Source: Membranipora membranacea
Lineage: Eukaryota > Bryozoa > Gymnolaemata > Cheilostomatida > Membraniporidae
Assembly: GCA_914767715.1 (NCBI GenBank)
Contig: OU612075.1
Location: 4,836,001-4,900,000, forward strand
Direction: 5' to 3'
DNA length: 64,000 nt
The notes beneath the pieces are model-generated. The model saw only the letters and a list, made by a program, of their open reading frames with translations. It had not been told where the DNA came from and searched no databases. This document shows, piece by piece, positions 47,460-58,320 of this stretch. A program made the position numbers and the translations under genes. Numbering within the stretch: the first letter of the stretch is position 1; each line of letters begins with the position of its first letter.

Positions 47460-48140
47460 TTTTCAGCTCAAATATGAGCACTCAGTTTGTGAAAAGCCAA
47501 CGTCGAGATTTTGAGAAGATTATCAGTGGTTCAAATAAAATTGCAGTCAATATTATGAGTTGTCTATACTGAGAAGTATGTGGTATGTTTTCCGCAAGTG
47601 GTCCACATGCAATGGTAACTTTCTCGCACGAGAATGTGTCCAGCTGTTAGAGGCTTGATATGACACTTGACATGAACTGGTTTCGAAATGCCATTGGCTC
47701 ATTATCCCTTATCTACTCAGTGTGTCCACTGGCAGATCGGACTCTCTAACCTTTTTGATTTTGAGTGTCTGATGCTGACCTCGCAATTGAAGAGTTTGAC
47801 CAGGCTAATTTGGTGTTTTGTCCCTCGTAATATTTTGAATGATTGTCATCACATTCTTGCAAGCCAAGTACATCATCCTTAATTTTGCTACAGACCCACA
47901 ATTTACACTCTTTAGCTGTTTCTCTCCATGTATCTACATGTTTTGAACCATGGTACAAGCTTGTATCACGTTTTATTGGTGTGTTACTTTTAATAGTAGA
48001 GTTGGTGGCTGTTTTGTTCTGGTTTGGTTTGGAGGTTGAACCACTCTCTCATACGTAGCTTTCCTAAAAAAAGGGATTATTCTCACTTACACGTAGGTAG
48101 TCAAAAGTCCTGATGACACTAATATATATATATATACTTT
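47460..48140. other. No gene recognised
   Basis: Unremarkable AT-rich sequence with overlapping short frames on both strands, and an (AT)n run at 48120-48136 leading into the palindrome at 48141. Confidence 0.35.
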
Positions 48141-48181
48141 ATTATTGCCGATCAAAGTCAATGACTTTGATCGGCAATAAT
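48141..48181. repeat. Perfect palindrome, 20-bp arms, 1-base centre
   Basis: ATTATTGCCGATCAAAGTCA (48141-48160) is exactly reverse-complementary to 48162-48181, with a single A between. Immediately preceded by an (AT)n run. Perfect arms imply a recent origin or active maintenance. Confidence 0.95.
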
Positions 48182-48855
48182 TCATTTACATCATTTTGAA
48201 AGGGATAACCTGGGGAGACCTATTATACTGCAATGGTTAAATTTCCATAATTTTACAATGGGTGGCGCACAAAATCTTCACACCCCTATACAATTCGGCC
48301 AGTTTTCATTCATTTTTATTATGTATTTTCGGACTCTCACCAGTTGAAGTATTCTTTTAACTCTAGCCTCGAACCAATGATGAAAATTAGGATACTGACC
48401 CTCAATCAGCCAATCGATTCATCATCAGGGCGACAAACCTATCCAGTTGGGGTGGTTTCAGCAAATATTACTGCCTTAAGCCCATTCAGATGAGTTTGTT
48501 ACAGCAAATATTACTGCTCTAAGGCCATCCCGATAGGTTCGTTACAGAAAACAGAACTGCCAAAAGCCCATCCGAATGGGTGTTTGGCGACCAACAGTTG
48601 CCGAATTGCCGTACAGACAGGATTGTGACAGCCACAATTCGAGATTGATCCAAGGTGAATTTGATTGCAAGTTAGCACTGCCAGAGCCATAAGCAGATGG
48701 CCCCGAGTTGTGTGGCGGATGGCCATTATACACATTTACAGCACAACAGCCCTCCCCACTCTTCTTAATCTCTTACCTTACTGTACCTCCAATCAACTTG
48801 CCTGTGCCTCTTGCAGCCATTGTTGCAGCAGGCATTTTAAGGATGGAGGCATCGG

Positions 48856-49145
48856 CCTTCTGCAGTTGGTGCAAGTCCAGGGGTCGAGTGCCCCAGTGGT
48901 CGAAACCTTTTATCTCTCCTATGTACAGGGTGAGTTGAATGTTTCAACCATACAGATTTGAAGACTACTTAGATGTCATTCTATCAGAATCAATCATTTG
49001 TTTGTCAAAATATGCCACTGATGGAATGTGAGAGCAGTTTGAATTTTGATATTAGCCAAATATCTCATTACCTTGGGGAGAGAGAAAAGGCCTCAACCGC
49101 TGGGGCACTTGACCACTGGACTTGCACCAACGACAAAAGGCCTGT
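48856..49145. repeat. Inverted repeat of about 70 bp with exon-like content
   Basis: 48856-48926 (reverse complement) and 49076-49145 share GGAGAGA.AAAAGG, TGGGGCACT.GACC, CTGGACTTGCACCAAC and AAAGGCC/GAAGGCC. Read from the minus strand the first arm encodes KGFDHWGTRPLDLHQLQKAD and runs to a GTAAGAG splice-donor-like site near 48775. The second arm encodes a decayed version on the plus strand. Family unknown. Confidence 0.5.
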
Positions 49146-49789
49146 GGATGGAGGTGTATACATGTTGTGTAATTTGTAGCAAGGAGTACTGTTACTTGTT
49201 TGTAGTTAAAGTTGATGACTGCAACCCTTTGATTACACTTACAATCTGACTATTGTTACTGAGACTATAGTCTATAGTTAGTAAAGCATGTGAAGGTGAC
49301 ACCAAGATGATGATGATGTAGTTTAGTTAGACAAAGTAGATTAACTTACTGTTATATTACCTTGGTCTAACCAAAATGTTCTAAGCTCAACAGCATGCCT
49401 GCAAATATAGGCACTTTATTTTTCCTTCTTTTCTGCGTTCTTTAAGCAATAAAGATTTAACTAACTAACTAACTTCAGTGAAATTGCTCTTTCTTTGGCC
49501 TTCTTTAGTTTGCCTGCTGTTATAAATTGTAATTCTGTGCCTGCTGTAGAATATTGTAACCTGATAACAATGCATTTATTCCCTGATTCAAGCGGCAAGA
49601 GTAGACAACTCTATTAATTTCGAAATGACAAGCATAGAATGAGGTACTGAAAGATTTAGCCAGTCTTGACCTGGGACCGGTTTGTTGTGGGGGGATTTGT
49701 CACTCATCACAACAAAGCTTGTCAAGACAAGCTATGAAAGATTAGTCACTAACACCTTGGGCTAAATCACAGCCAGCCCTTAATGGCCT

Positions 49790-51460
49790 TCGAAATGGCG
49801 TTTGATGTGGTGTTTGAAGTGGCGGTGTTTCATTTGGCGGAGAGAATCAAGCATCTGCTGCAGTCGTTCGGTCGGATGTTTGGTAACTACGGATGGATTA
49901 TACAGGGGATCATGATAAATTTAGATATTATTACTATGCTACATCAAAGCAATTACGAGATTTTAAAGTCAAGCTAAGTGATGCAAATTGGTTATGAATT
50001 ATCATTAAACTCAATTTTATGAGTTTATCTTTGTAACTTTTTTGGGGGTATTACGGGTTTAAAGGGTTTAATAACAGATACAAGCAGGTAAAACTCAAAA
50101 GCGTGCTAATACCAAAAAACAGCACAAACCTTGGCATGATTTTCATATCTGGAGGCTTGTTGTTGATGTGAAACATCTCTAATATTGTGTATGTTGACAC
50201 CATACTGTGCCGGTTGCATACTCTTATAGTAAGCCTCTCTCGCCATGGCAGCCTGCGTGGCCCCTCGGGACATTGGAGGCTGCTCTTGAGCATTAGACGG
50301 GCTCAGAACGGCATCAGAACGGATATAGTTATATCCTTCAACAGGAGAAATCCTCAAGTGTTCAGGCACGGGCAATTCATATCCTAAGGAGATAACAAGT
50401 TTGCCAAATGTAAGCAAAGATGTGCCCATACAGCATTGAACTGCAAATTTGTACAACCTCATTATAGACACCCAAAATATTAATGTGTCATATCAATACA
50501 CGAATGAACTCACATAGATGTAAAATATTATTATTATGAGGATCATGATGTTAAAAAAGTCAATTGAGAGTAGAGATTCCTGACTTTTACTTTTAGTTAT
50601 TACAAACATTACATACCTGACACTCTCTGCTGTGCTCCGTTAGACTGTATATCAGGATGTCTGGCTGTCTCTGATATAGTTGGAGGTCTGTGAGACTTCA
50701 GGGGTACAGCTGATTCCCCTCCTCTCCTCAGTGATGCCTCGCTTAATCTAGGAAAAATTAATTATTCATACAATACCCTGCAATACCTTCTCTGCTGCCA
50801 GTATTGTATAAGTATATATCACGCTTGTACAGAGAAGCCATCTCTCTGATTAAAAGAGGATTACTCCGATTGTAGCTCTTCGTGTTTATTCATCTCCACA
50901 AATACCGTGAAGTCATATTTCTATTCAATTACTGCTCCTCCACATTATTCAATCCTATGAAAGAACTATGTTACTTTGATCAAGGCCTTGTTTAGCCTCA
51001 GCAGAAAAATCTGAACTGATAGCCTCATACTGACCGAGAAATTCTCAGTTGAGTGTTTGTTGATCTTGGAGACACCCTATCATTGAGTTTCTGTCTTGGG
51101 GACATGTAATTATGACCTTTGACTCGGTTACAGCTCTCACCAAAATCCTCACTTGCTCTCGTCAATCTACCGTCAGGTACATGTTTCCTATTTGTTCAAC
51201 CTGCGTAAGAGAATACTCTATGTACACCCTCAACTTTCAATATACTAAAGAATCTGTATTCCACTCTGTTGCTCAGTTTTTATACTCGAAATATATGTAG
51301 TAGCAATGCATTGCTACTAAATTTACTTTAATTATTTATTTTGTAGTATTTATGACATATTAAAATTTGGCTAACATATGTGTAAGCCAAATTTACAAAA
51401 CATTTTGTTAGGAGTGTTTAACATGATAGATACTTGTTTCAAATCATAAAAGGAAAGAGT
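49790..51460 (-). pseudogene. CCDC66-like gene copy C, 3' part only
   Basis: Similar to 38.46-40.17 kb of copy B through exons and introns. Recognisable exons: about 51210-51045 (degraded; a net 4-base length change against B and internal stops), about 50750-50622 (LSEASLRRGGESAVPLKSHR), 50384-50137 (GYELPVPEHLRISPVEGYNY, LSPSNAQEQPPMSRGATQ, AREAYYKS) and about 49915-49840 (DPLYNPSVV in the complement). The second and third keep open frames. Similarity ends near 51.46 kb, where array sequence begins. All 5' exons are absent. Confidence 0.65.
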
Positions 51461-52230
51461 AAATACTTTATGTCGTTTTAATCTTTGAACTTGCGATGCA
51501 GGTATGGTTTCCCAGGCAGTTTGTGATAATTTATGTTACTCTTTGTATGCCCTATTTAGGCTTACTATCATACATTCTCTTCACTTCTTATATTGCTAAT
51601 GGATTTCATTATGATCTTTATGACATTTGATGTTTTTGCTATTCGCTCTTTCAATTGCCTTCTTTTTAAGGATCCTGCCTGCAAACAGAGAGCAAAATGG
51701 CGCAGATATTTCGGCCTTGCCAATAAGGCACTATTATTTTGCTGCCCATGCCTCGGGATGGACGAGTGATACGACACCTGATTTTAATTTAATTTAATCA
51801 ATTAATCAACTCAATTAATCAATTTAATCAACATGAAGTGCAACTTTGTCACCCACACACTGAAAAGTGAGAAAGGGCATTGTCATCTAAATTTAAATTG
51901 ACAAATTATTTGTTTTCATAGGATTGAGTTAGATTTAATTATATTTTTTTATTTCTTTTTCTATTTTAATGCAAATCAGGGAGAACGCCTTCAGATGATG
52001 GTGAAGCACATGAATTTAATTATATATATGAGTATGAGGCAAAATAGTGTCTCGTTTTACTGGACAGGTTTTCTTACTAGCATGTACACCATTAATGACA
52101 GAACATATCTTATAATTTATTTTAATTTATATTTATACAGATTTTTAATCTTTTAACTTTAATGCCATTCAGTGGTTTGGTTTTTTCACTTCTGTCACTA
52201 TTAAATTATGTTACTCATATTTTCATTTAG
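51461..52230 (+). repeat. Start of the right cadherin/transposase array
   Basis: Begins with array spacer words (TTTTAATCTTTGAACTT, then CCCTATTTAGGCTTACTATCA and TTTCATTATGATCTTTATGAC) directly after CCDC66 copy C. No gene. Confidence 0.5.
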
Positions 52231-52400
52231 TATACTGATACTGGAATAATATCTGTAGATGGTGTGGTAGCTGGCACTGACATCATCGGTTTATGTGAAA
52301 ATTAATATCAATGATGTCAACGATTATAGACCTGTATTTACACAAAAGTTCTATAACGCTATAATATCCCTAACTGGTACTTCAGAGAGAAAGAGCGATT
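52231..52400 (+). pseudogene. Cadherin exon fragment with internal deletion
   Basis: After a TTTAG acceptor the frame matches the 57.66-kb exon but lacks the segment from DREKESEI to the TAS before VYVKI. It resumes with VKININDVNDYRPVFTQKFY (the cadherin NDVND.RPVF linker) and IISLTGTSER. It then runs into a TTTAT-rich tract (52400-52500). The 55.3-kb copy has the same internal deletion, so the two share a recent common source. Confidence 0.6.
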
Positions 52401-52530
52401 TCTCTGTTTTAATTCTTTTGTTTTTTATAATTTTTTTCTATTTATTATATATTTTTCATTATTATTTATTTTTTTATTTCTTATTTATTATGGTTACTAC
52501 TAGTTTGAGCAGAACTCACGCTACAATAAG

Positions 52531-53056
52531 GGTATGAGAATTCTTCAGCCTCGTGCAATCTGCAAAGACGAATGTAAACAGCAGTCAGACAACAGGAGAG
52601 AGGCTAAGGGTATGGGGAACTTTGTGGTTAACACGAGTATGACCGAGCATGCTTTGCAGCACTTTCAACAGGACAACAGGACATTGGATACTCTCATCAG
52701 AGTGAATGTAACAAACAAGAAAAGCCTTACATGTAGCATTTCATTACCATGCAGGTCAAAAGGCTGTGGCTATACTAAATTGTGTCCGCTCTACAAAGCA
52801 GCGCAGGAGAGCAAGAGCGGGCTGAAGAGAGCTGCTATCAATGAACAGTTCGGATATGCCGTGCAGGATAGCTGCCTTGGCATACACGGGGCATGTCAGC
52901 TGTTTTCATCGCTTGTCATGGCACCGCTGGCTCAATCAAATTGCCAAAAGCTTGCCAAGCTGGTGGACAATGAAATGAAAGTTACAAATAATAGAGTCCT
53001 GAACAGACTGGCAGGGGAAAAATTGAAACATAAAACACTATGTGGTCTGAATGGGT
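52531..53056 (+). pseudogene. Transposase-like N-terminal fragment, 174 codons open
   Basis: Opens directly after the cadherin words SRTHATIRV. Blocks: MRILQPRAICKDE; a Cys-rich part with CSISLPCRSKGCGYTKLCPL; and FGYAVQDSCLGIHGACQLF. It lacks the CQEC segment kept at 55.77 kb, so its Cys set is incomplete. The frame ends CGLNG-TGA, exactly where the 56.1-kb copy continues into the DDE-like core (GGIEWEIAIF). This is the longest clean N-terminal copy in the window, but it lacks the catalytic part. Confidence 0.5.
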
Positions 53057-53705
53057 GATGCAGAGAAATTGGTTGTCATTAGATACTCGGAGCAGGAAAT
53101 TCAGACACGTTCAAACAAGCAAAGGCGACTGACAGCTTACCGATCGTTGGTGTCTTGGGCCTACCCTGAATTGCGGAGAGGGGAAAGACGCCCACTTCCA
53201 TCATGACGTGTGTATCTTTTTGTGAGAGGGAAGTTCAACAGTATGGATGAGGATATGTGGGCAGATTGTAACCATACAGTATATTATGCTGAGCGAGTAG
53301 CTGAGGACAATGAAATATGACCAATCAGTTGCTAGTTCATGATACTATTATATATACATAGTTTGAGTAATGATTAAAACTGAGAAAATGTTATTTTATT
53401 ATGGTATTTATTTATATTTAATATTTTTAATATCTATTTATTTTTTATAATTAATTATTTATAAAACATGTTATGTTATTATGGTATTCATTTGCCAAAC
53501 ATGTACTTCTTTGCTTACGGATTAAACAAATGACAGAACTTTAGTGAATTTTCTAACTGGAATGATCATATCTATCCTTGCGCAGTGTTGGCGCAGATTG
53601 TGGTATTTTGTGGATTGGTGGCTACGGCTGTGCATTTTATTTTGAGGCAGCAACACCTCAGAATGGAAGATTGAAGCACATAGATATTTCATCAAAGAAT
53701 TGTTA
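53057..53705 (+). repeat. Repeat shared with 61291-61595
   Basis: GCAGAG.AATTGGTTGTC, then CCTACCCTGAATTGCGGAGA and TGTGAGAGGGAAGTTCAA occur in both copies. So does ACACCTCAGAATGGAAGATTG (53652; 61555). In the 53-kb copy an AT-rich stretch of about 330 bp separates the two halves. A weak plus-strand frame is kept at 61.4-61.6 kb; no family recognised. Confidence 0.6.
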
Positions 53706-54010
53706 GCTGATCTACCTTTTCTCATGATATAGGGGTGTGATCACACATTCTGCCACTACAAGCAATGATGGAGTTCATTGCTGCCAATACCCTCAAATAT
53801 GTGGCATAGAGAAAATGCACTATGCTAATGATTTAATTTTTGAACTTTATTGCGATGCAATGGTTTCCAGCTAGTTGATGATAAATTATGCTGCTCAATT
53901 TTCCTTTGAGTAGTATTTCAACAGGCAAGTAAATCGGTGCAATAGAAAATGTGTTCTACCACATCTGTCACTGATAGTATTCTCAACTATGTCACATGGA
54001 AATAGAACAT

Positions 54011-54063
54011 CAGGATTACACCGGGATTACACCAGGATTACACCAGGATTACACCAGGATTAT
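54011..54063 (+). repeat. 11-bp tandem repeat, 4-5 copies
   Basis: Unit GGATTACACCA repeated from 54013, first with CCGGG in place of CCAGG. It expanded from the single-copy word ATCAGGATTACA/ATATCA seen in other spacers. Confidence 0.85.
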
Positions 54064-54399
54064 ATCAAATAAGGAATGAAGTGTACACAAAAAACACAGT
54101 GGATTACTAATGTACGATGCAGAAATTGTTCTTTGACCCTAACAGCCCATATTCATTGCTCTCATACAGTCTCTACATTGTTTTTGTATTTTGCTGCATT
54201 TCATTATCATCTTTTTCATTTTATGTGTTTACTTTTCTCATTTTTTCAACTTAAATAAAAAAAATTACGCTCTATTTAAGGATCTTCTTAATTTTTATTG
54301 CTAGAAGACTAACAATTCACTATATGCTACATATTTTACATCCTTTTAATCTTTGAACATTTAATCTAATCTGGATATATATCGGCGAACACTAGGGAG

Positions 54400-54910
54400 G
54401 GTGACATGAATACTAGGCTTGCTAAGAAGTTATTGGACAAGGGCATCAATCCCAACACCATAAAATCGAGCAATGACAGTCATGCAATCAAAATTATGCC
54501 GCACTTGATAGCAGTGAGACAACTATGGTGAGAACAAGAGATTTGAAGCAAATCAGAGCAGACAAAATTAGGGGGTGGGAGAGCGAGATAGCAATTCATC
54601 TAGAAGAAGATGGGCTAAAGTGCCACCCAGGCATTAACAACAGCCATAGAACGTTGCTCTGGAACAATTGTAGAATTTGTATTAGATGATAAGGTGTGCA
54701 CAAAGGCAAGCATACAATGCCACAAAGACATTACGGTGGTGTGCTCACATGAAAGCACAGACCAACAGTGCAGCGCAATATTGGAAAACTCTGAGAACAT
54801 CAAGAAGGATGACATGAACGCAAAGCTTGGAAAATGATATTGGACAAGGGCATTGATCCCATTATCATAACATCGAGGGATGACAATCAAGCAGTGCAAC
54901 TTTGTCAACC
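54400..54910 (+). pseudogene. Transposase-like relics in D2-D1-D2 order
   Basis: 54400-54500 encodes a degraded second acidic block (MNTRLAKKLLDKGINPNTI). 54565-54700 encodes a degraded first block (EIAIHLE) running, after frame changes, into a CTKASIQCHK-like centre. 54730-54910 gives VCSHESTDQQCSAI, KKDDMNAKLGK and another second block near ITSRDDNQA. Several stops and frameshifts. The order implies fusion or tandem duplication of two copies. Confidence 0.4.
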
Positions 54911-55286
54911 ACACACAGAATACAAGGAAGGGTATTTGTCATTTGAATTCAAGTTGGCATTGTCAAACCATTTGTTTTCATTGGATTGAGTTAAAATTAA
55001 TTGAATATTTTTGTATTTTTGTTCTGTTAAATCAGGAGGAACATCTTCGGATGATGGTGAGGCACATAAATTTGTATATATATAAGTTTGAGGCAAAATA
55101 GTGTCTCGTATTACTGGAAAATTTTTCTGACCAGCATGTACACCATTAATAACAGAAAATATCTAATATTTTATTTTAATTTATATTTATACATTTATTT
55201 TTAATCTTTTAACTTTAATGCCATGCAGTGGTTTGATTTTTTCAGCTATGTCATTATTAAATTATATTACTCATATTTTTTCTTAG

Positions 55287-55450
55287 TATTTTGATACTGA
55301 AATAATATTTGTGGATGGTGTGGCAGCTGGCACTGACAGCTTCGGTTTATGTGAAAATTAATATCAATGATGTCAACGATAATAGACCTGTATTTACACC
55401 AGAGTTCTATAACACTATTATATCCTTAACTGGTACTTCAGAGAGGAGAG
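55287..55450 (+). pseudogene. Cadherin exon fragment with internal deletion
   Basis: As at 52231, but with better preserved calcium-binding linker: ININDVNDNRPVFTPEFY matches DxNDNxPxF fully. IISLTGTSERR follows, then a TTTAT-rich tract (55465-55560). Upstream is a TCTTAG acceptor. Confidence 0.65.
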
Positions 55451-55596
55451 AGTGCAAGTGGCTACTATTTTTCTTTTTTAATTCTTTTATTTATTTTTTT
55501 TTATTTATTACATATATTTCTTATTATTTATTTTATTTTTTATTCAATATTTTTTATGGCTTCTACTAGTTTGAGCAGAACTCATGCTTCAATAAG

Positions 55597-56642
55597 GGTA
55601 TGAGAATTCTTCAGCCTTGTGCAACTTGCAAAGATGAGGGTAAACAGCGGTCATCAGACGACAGGAGAGAGGGTATGGGGAACTTTGTGGTTAACATGGA
55701 CATGATGCAGCATGCTTTACAGGACTTTCAAAAGGGCCACAGAACATTGGGCACTTGCCAGGAGTGTCTCATCGGAGTGACTGTAACAAAAAAGAAAGGC
55801 CTTACATGTAGCATTTCATTACCATGCGGGTCAAAAGGTTGCAGCTATACTAAATTGTGTCCGCTCTACAAGGCAGCGCAGGAGAGCAGGAGGGGGGCGA
55901 AGAGGGCAGTTATTGACAAACAGTTCTGACATGCTGTGCAGGATAGCTGCCTTGGCATGCACGGGCATGTCAGCTGTTTTCATTTCTTTTCATGGCACCG
56001 CTAACTAAATCAAACTGCCAAAAGCTTGCCAAGCTGGTGGACGATGAAATAACATATACAAATAATAGAATTCTGAACAGACTGGCAGAGGAAAAATTGA
56101 AAGATACTAAACTATGTGGTCTGAACGGAGGAATTGAATGGGAGATCGCCATATTCGTTGATAGCCGCTACAACTTGGTAAGGTTTGGGCACAGGAAGAA
56201 TATGGGTCTCTTTGCCACACAAGAGGTCAAAACTGCCATCAACAGCTGTACCGGAAGTATATTAGAGTTCATAATTGAAAACAAGGTGTGCTCAAAGGGA
56301 TGCAGGCTGCGCCAGCACAACAATGCAACAGTTTGTGCCCATGAACGCACACAACACGACTGCAGTGCAACCCTGCCTAAAGAGAACATTTTGAAGGGGC
56401 GGATGAATTCTAAATTTAGCATGAGCTTGCTGACCTGTGGCCTCCTCACAGTGACTTCAGACAACGATGGGCAGGGTGCAGAGCCCTATCAGACTTTATT
56501 GAGTGCGAGGCTGGAAAAGTGGAGGGTTACAGCACAGTCCGAGCCATCTCACCTGGGCAACCCACAGGTTAGAGCTATAGAGAAAGTGAATTTCAGGAAG
56601 GGAATTTTAATGAAATCTAGTGGTTGGGTTTTTTGTTCATGA
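55597..56642 (+). pseudogene. Transposase-like gene, most complete copy, two breaks
   Basis: N-terminal block (MRILQPCATCKDE, CQEC, PCGSKGCSYTKLCPLY), then QDSCLGMHG, then the core. The core has EIAIFVDSRYN (first Asp), IIENKVC, CAHERTQHDCSATL (Cys/His cluster), LLTVTSDNDGQGAE (second acidic block) and SEPSHLGNPQVRAIEKVNF. Breaks: TGA at about 55927 where the 52.8-kb copy has Gly (QFGYA), and a one-base loss in CACGGGCATG near 55963. From 55992 the frame is open for 216 codons. Family: DDE-like, best compared with uncharacterised Mutator-like transposases of invertebrates; the third acidic residue is not assigned. Confidence 0.5.
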
Positions 56643-57160
56643 TATTTTTTGTTATTTACTTTCATTTGAGTAGCATTTGACTGAATGGAAATTGAGCAAT
56701 TGAATTTTAGAATTTTAACGCAATGTATGTTTGACTTTCGCAGCAAGTTAACGATAAATTTTGTTATTCATTATCCTTTCTTATCTAATAAATGGTGCTA
56801 TACCACGTCTGCCTCTGCCAATACTCTCAATTATGTTGCATGCTAAATATTTACTGTCATTTTAATCTATGAAATTTAATGCAATGCAGTGGTTTGGTTC
56901 TTTCAGCTAGTTCATGATAAATTATGTTCCTCATTTTATGCCCTATTAAGGTTTGCTATCAGACATTCTCTTCACTTCTTATATTTCTACTGGATTTCAT
57001 TATCATCCTTATGACATTTGATGTTTTTGCTTTTCGTTATTTCAATTGAACTCTATTTAAGGATTCTCTTAATTATTATCCCTCAAAGACTCAAAATGCA
57101 TTATGATACATATTTTATGTCATTTTAATTTTTGAACTTTCAATCTAATCATCAAATCCC
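56643..57160 (+). repeat. Spacer modules of the right array
   Basis: Non-coding, same words as 6641-8880, in the same order as in the left array. Confidence 0.5.
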
Positions 57161-57162
57161 TT

Positions 57163-57500
57163 CATCATAACATCAAACAATGGTGGAGAGGCAGCCAAAG
57201 ACTACGCCACACTTGCTAGCAGTGAGATGACTATGGTGATCACGAGAGATTTGAAACAAATAATAGCAGACAAGCTTAAAGGGGAGGGAAGATGAGATAG
57301 CAATTTTGATAGACAGCCGCTAAAAGTCTGTCAGCATCGGCGAGCAGATGAAGATCGGCCAAAGTGCCGCCCAGGCAATAACAACCGCCATAGACATTTG
57401 CTCAGGAAGAAGTGTAGACTTTGTAATAGACAACAGGGTGTGCACGAAGCCAAGCATGCTCCGCAACCAAGACCATATGGTGGTGTGCTCACATGTAAAA
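57163..57500 (+). pseudogene. Transposase-like relics
   Basis: A second-block remnant (AAKDYA.LASSEM, then VITRDLKQIIADKLKG) is followed by a first-block remnant (IAILIDSR, stop, KSVSIGEQMKIGQSAAQAI, then VDFVIDNRVCTKPSM). The SAAQAI stretch fits the invertebrate transposase pattern better than the 56.1-kb copy does. One stop and at least one frameshift. Confidence 0.45.
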
Positions 57501-57662
57501 TATTCTCTTGTAATTTTTTGGACAATTGTTTTTGCAAACATTGACACCATTATTGAATGAAAATGTTTTAGTTGTTTTAATCTTTAAACTTCAATGCAAT
57601 GTATTGGTTTTGTTTTGCCATCTAGATCATTACTAAACTATGTTACTCATATTTTCTTTTAG

Positions 57663-58320
57663 TATTCTGTTACTGGAATTATATCTGTGGATGTTGTGGT
57701 TGATCGAGAGAAGGAGTCGGAGATCATGTTGGAGGTGAAGGTCATTGATAGCGAAGTACCAGCACCGACAGCTTCGGTTTATGTGAAAATTGTTGTCAAC
57801 GATCTCAACGATATTAGACTTGTATTTACACCAGAGTTCTATAACACTATAATATCTTTAACTGATACATCAGAGAGAGTGCTCATGGCTACTATCAATA
57901 TATTAGATATATAGGACAGCTCTAATGGACAAGTGTTATTATTATTTTTATTATTTACTTATGAGTAATAATGGACATCTGATTACTTTTTCTGTACATA
58001 TATACACTATATATATTTTTCTTTTTTCCTTTTTTGTTTATGAGGTCAAAAGTTGTTATTTTCATTTGTTTATAACATATTTATATATATGAAAACCTCA
58101 ATAAAAGCACATAATAATAATAATTATACAACTTCATGATAGATCAGGGGAGATAACATCTGTTACGGGTGCGGTCATCAATCATGGAGAGATCATAGTT
58201 CTAAAAGCAATGGCTACGGATAAAGGAGACCCAATTAGTTTGAGCAGAACTCACGCTACAATAAGGGTTGATGTCATCGATGCATCTGAAGCGCATATCA
58301 ATCTTTATGTGGTCATTATA
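57663..58320 (+). pseudogene. Cadherin ectodomain exon, split by an insertion
   Basis: After TTTTAG the frame reads YSVTGIISVDVVVDREKESE, then EVKVIDSEVPAPTASVYVKI, NDLNDIRLVF and YNTIISLTDTSERVLMATIN, before a TAG at about 57912. The second part resumes at about 58135 with SGEITSVTGAV, then GEIIVLKAMATDKGDP and SLSRTHATIRVDVIDAS. Between them (about 57935-58132) sits AT-rich foldback sequence that is absent from the 9.5-kb copy. This is the fullest cadherin copy and the only one where the repeat continues past ATIRV instead of joining the transposase frame. Confidence 0.6.
57995..58110 (+). repeat. AT-rich foldback repeat, copy 2 (inserted in cadherin exon)
   Basis: TATATATTTTTCTTTTTTC, TTTATGAGGTCAAAAG, TTTGTTTATAACATAT, GAAAACCTCAATAAAAGCA. 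The GAGGTC and GACCTC/AACCTC words make it a foldback. Compare 39325-39430 and 60093-60205. Confidence 0.65.

Noticed and set aside
53522-53725. 67-codon minus-strand frame
   Set aside because: It lies in the repeat shared with 61.3-61.6 kb and is not conserved there.
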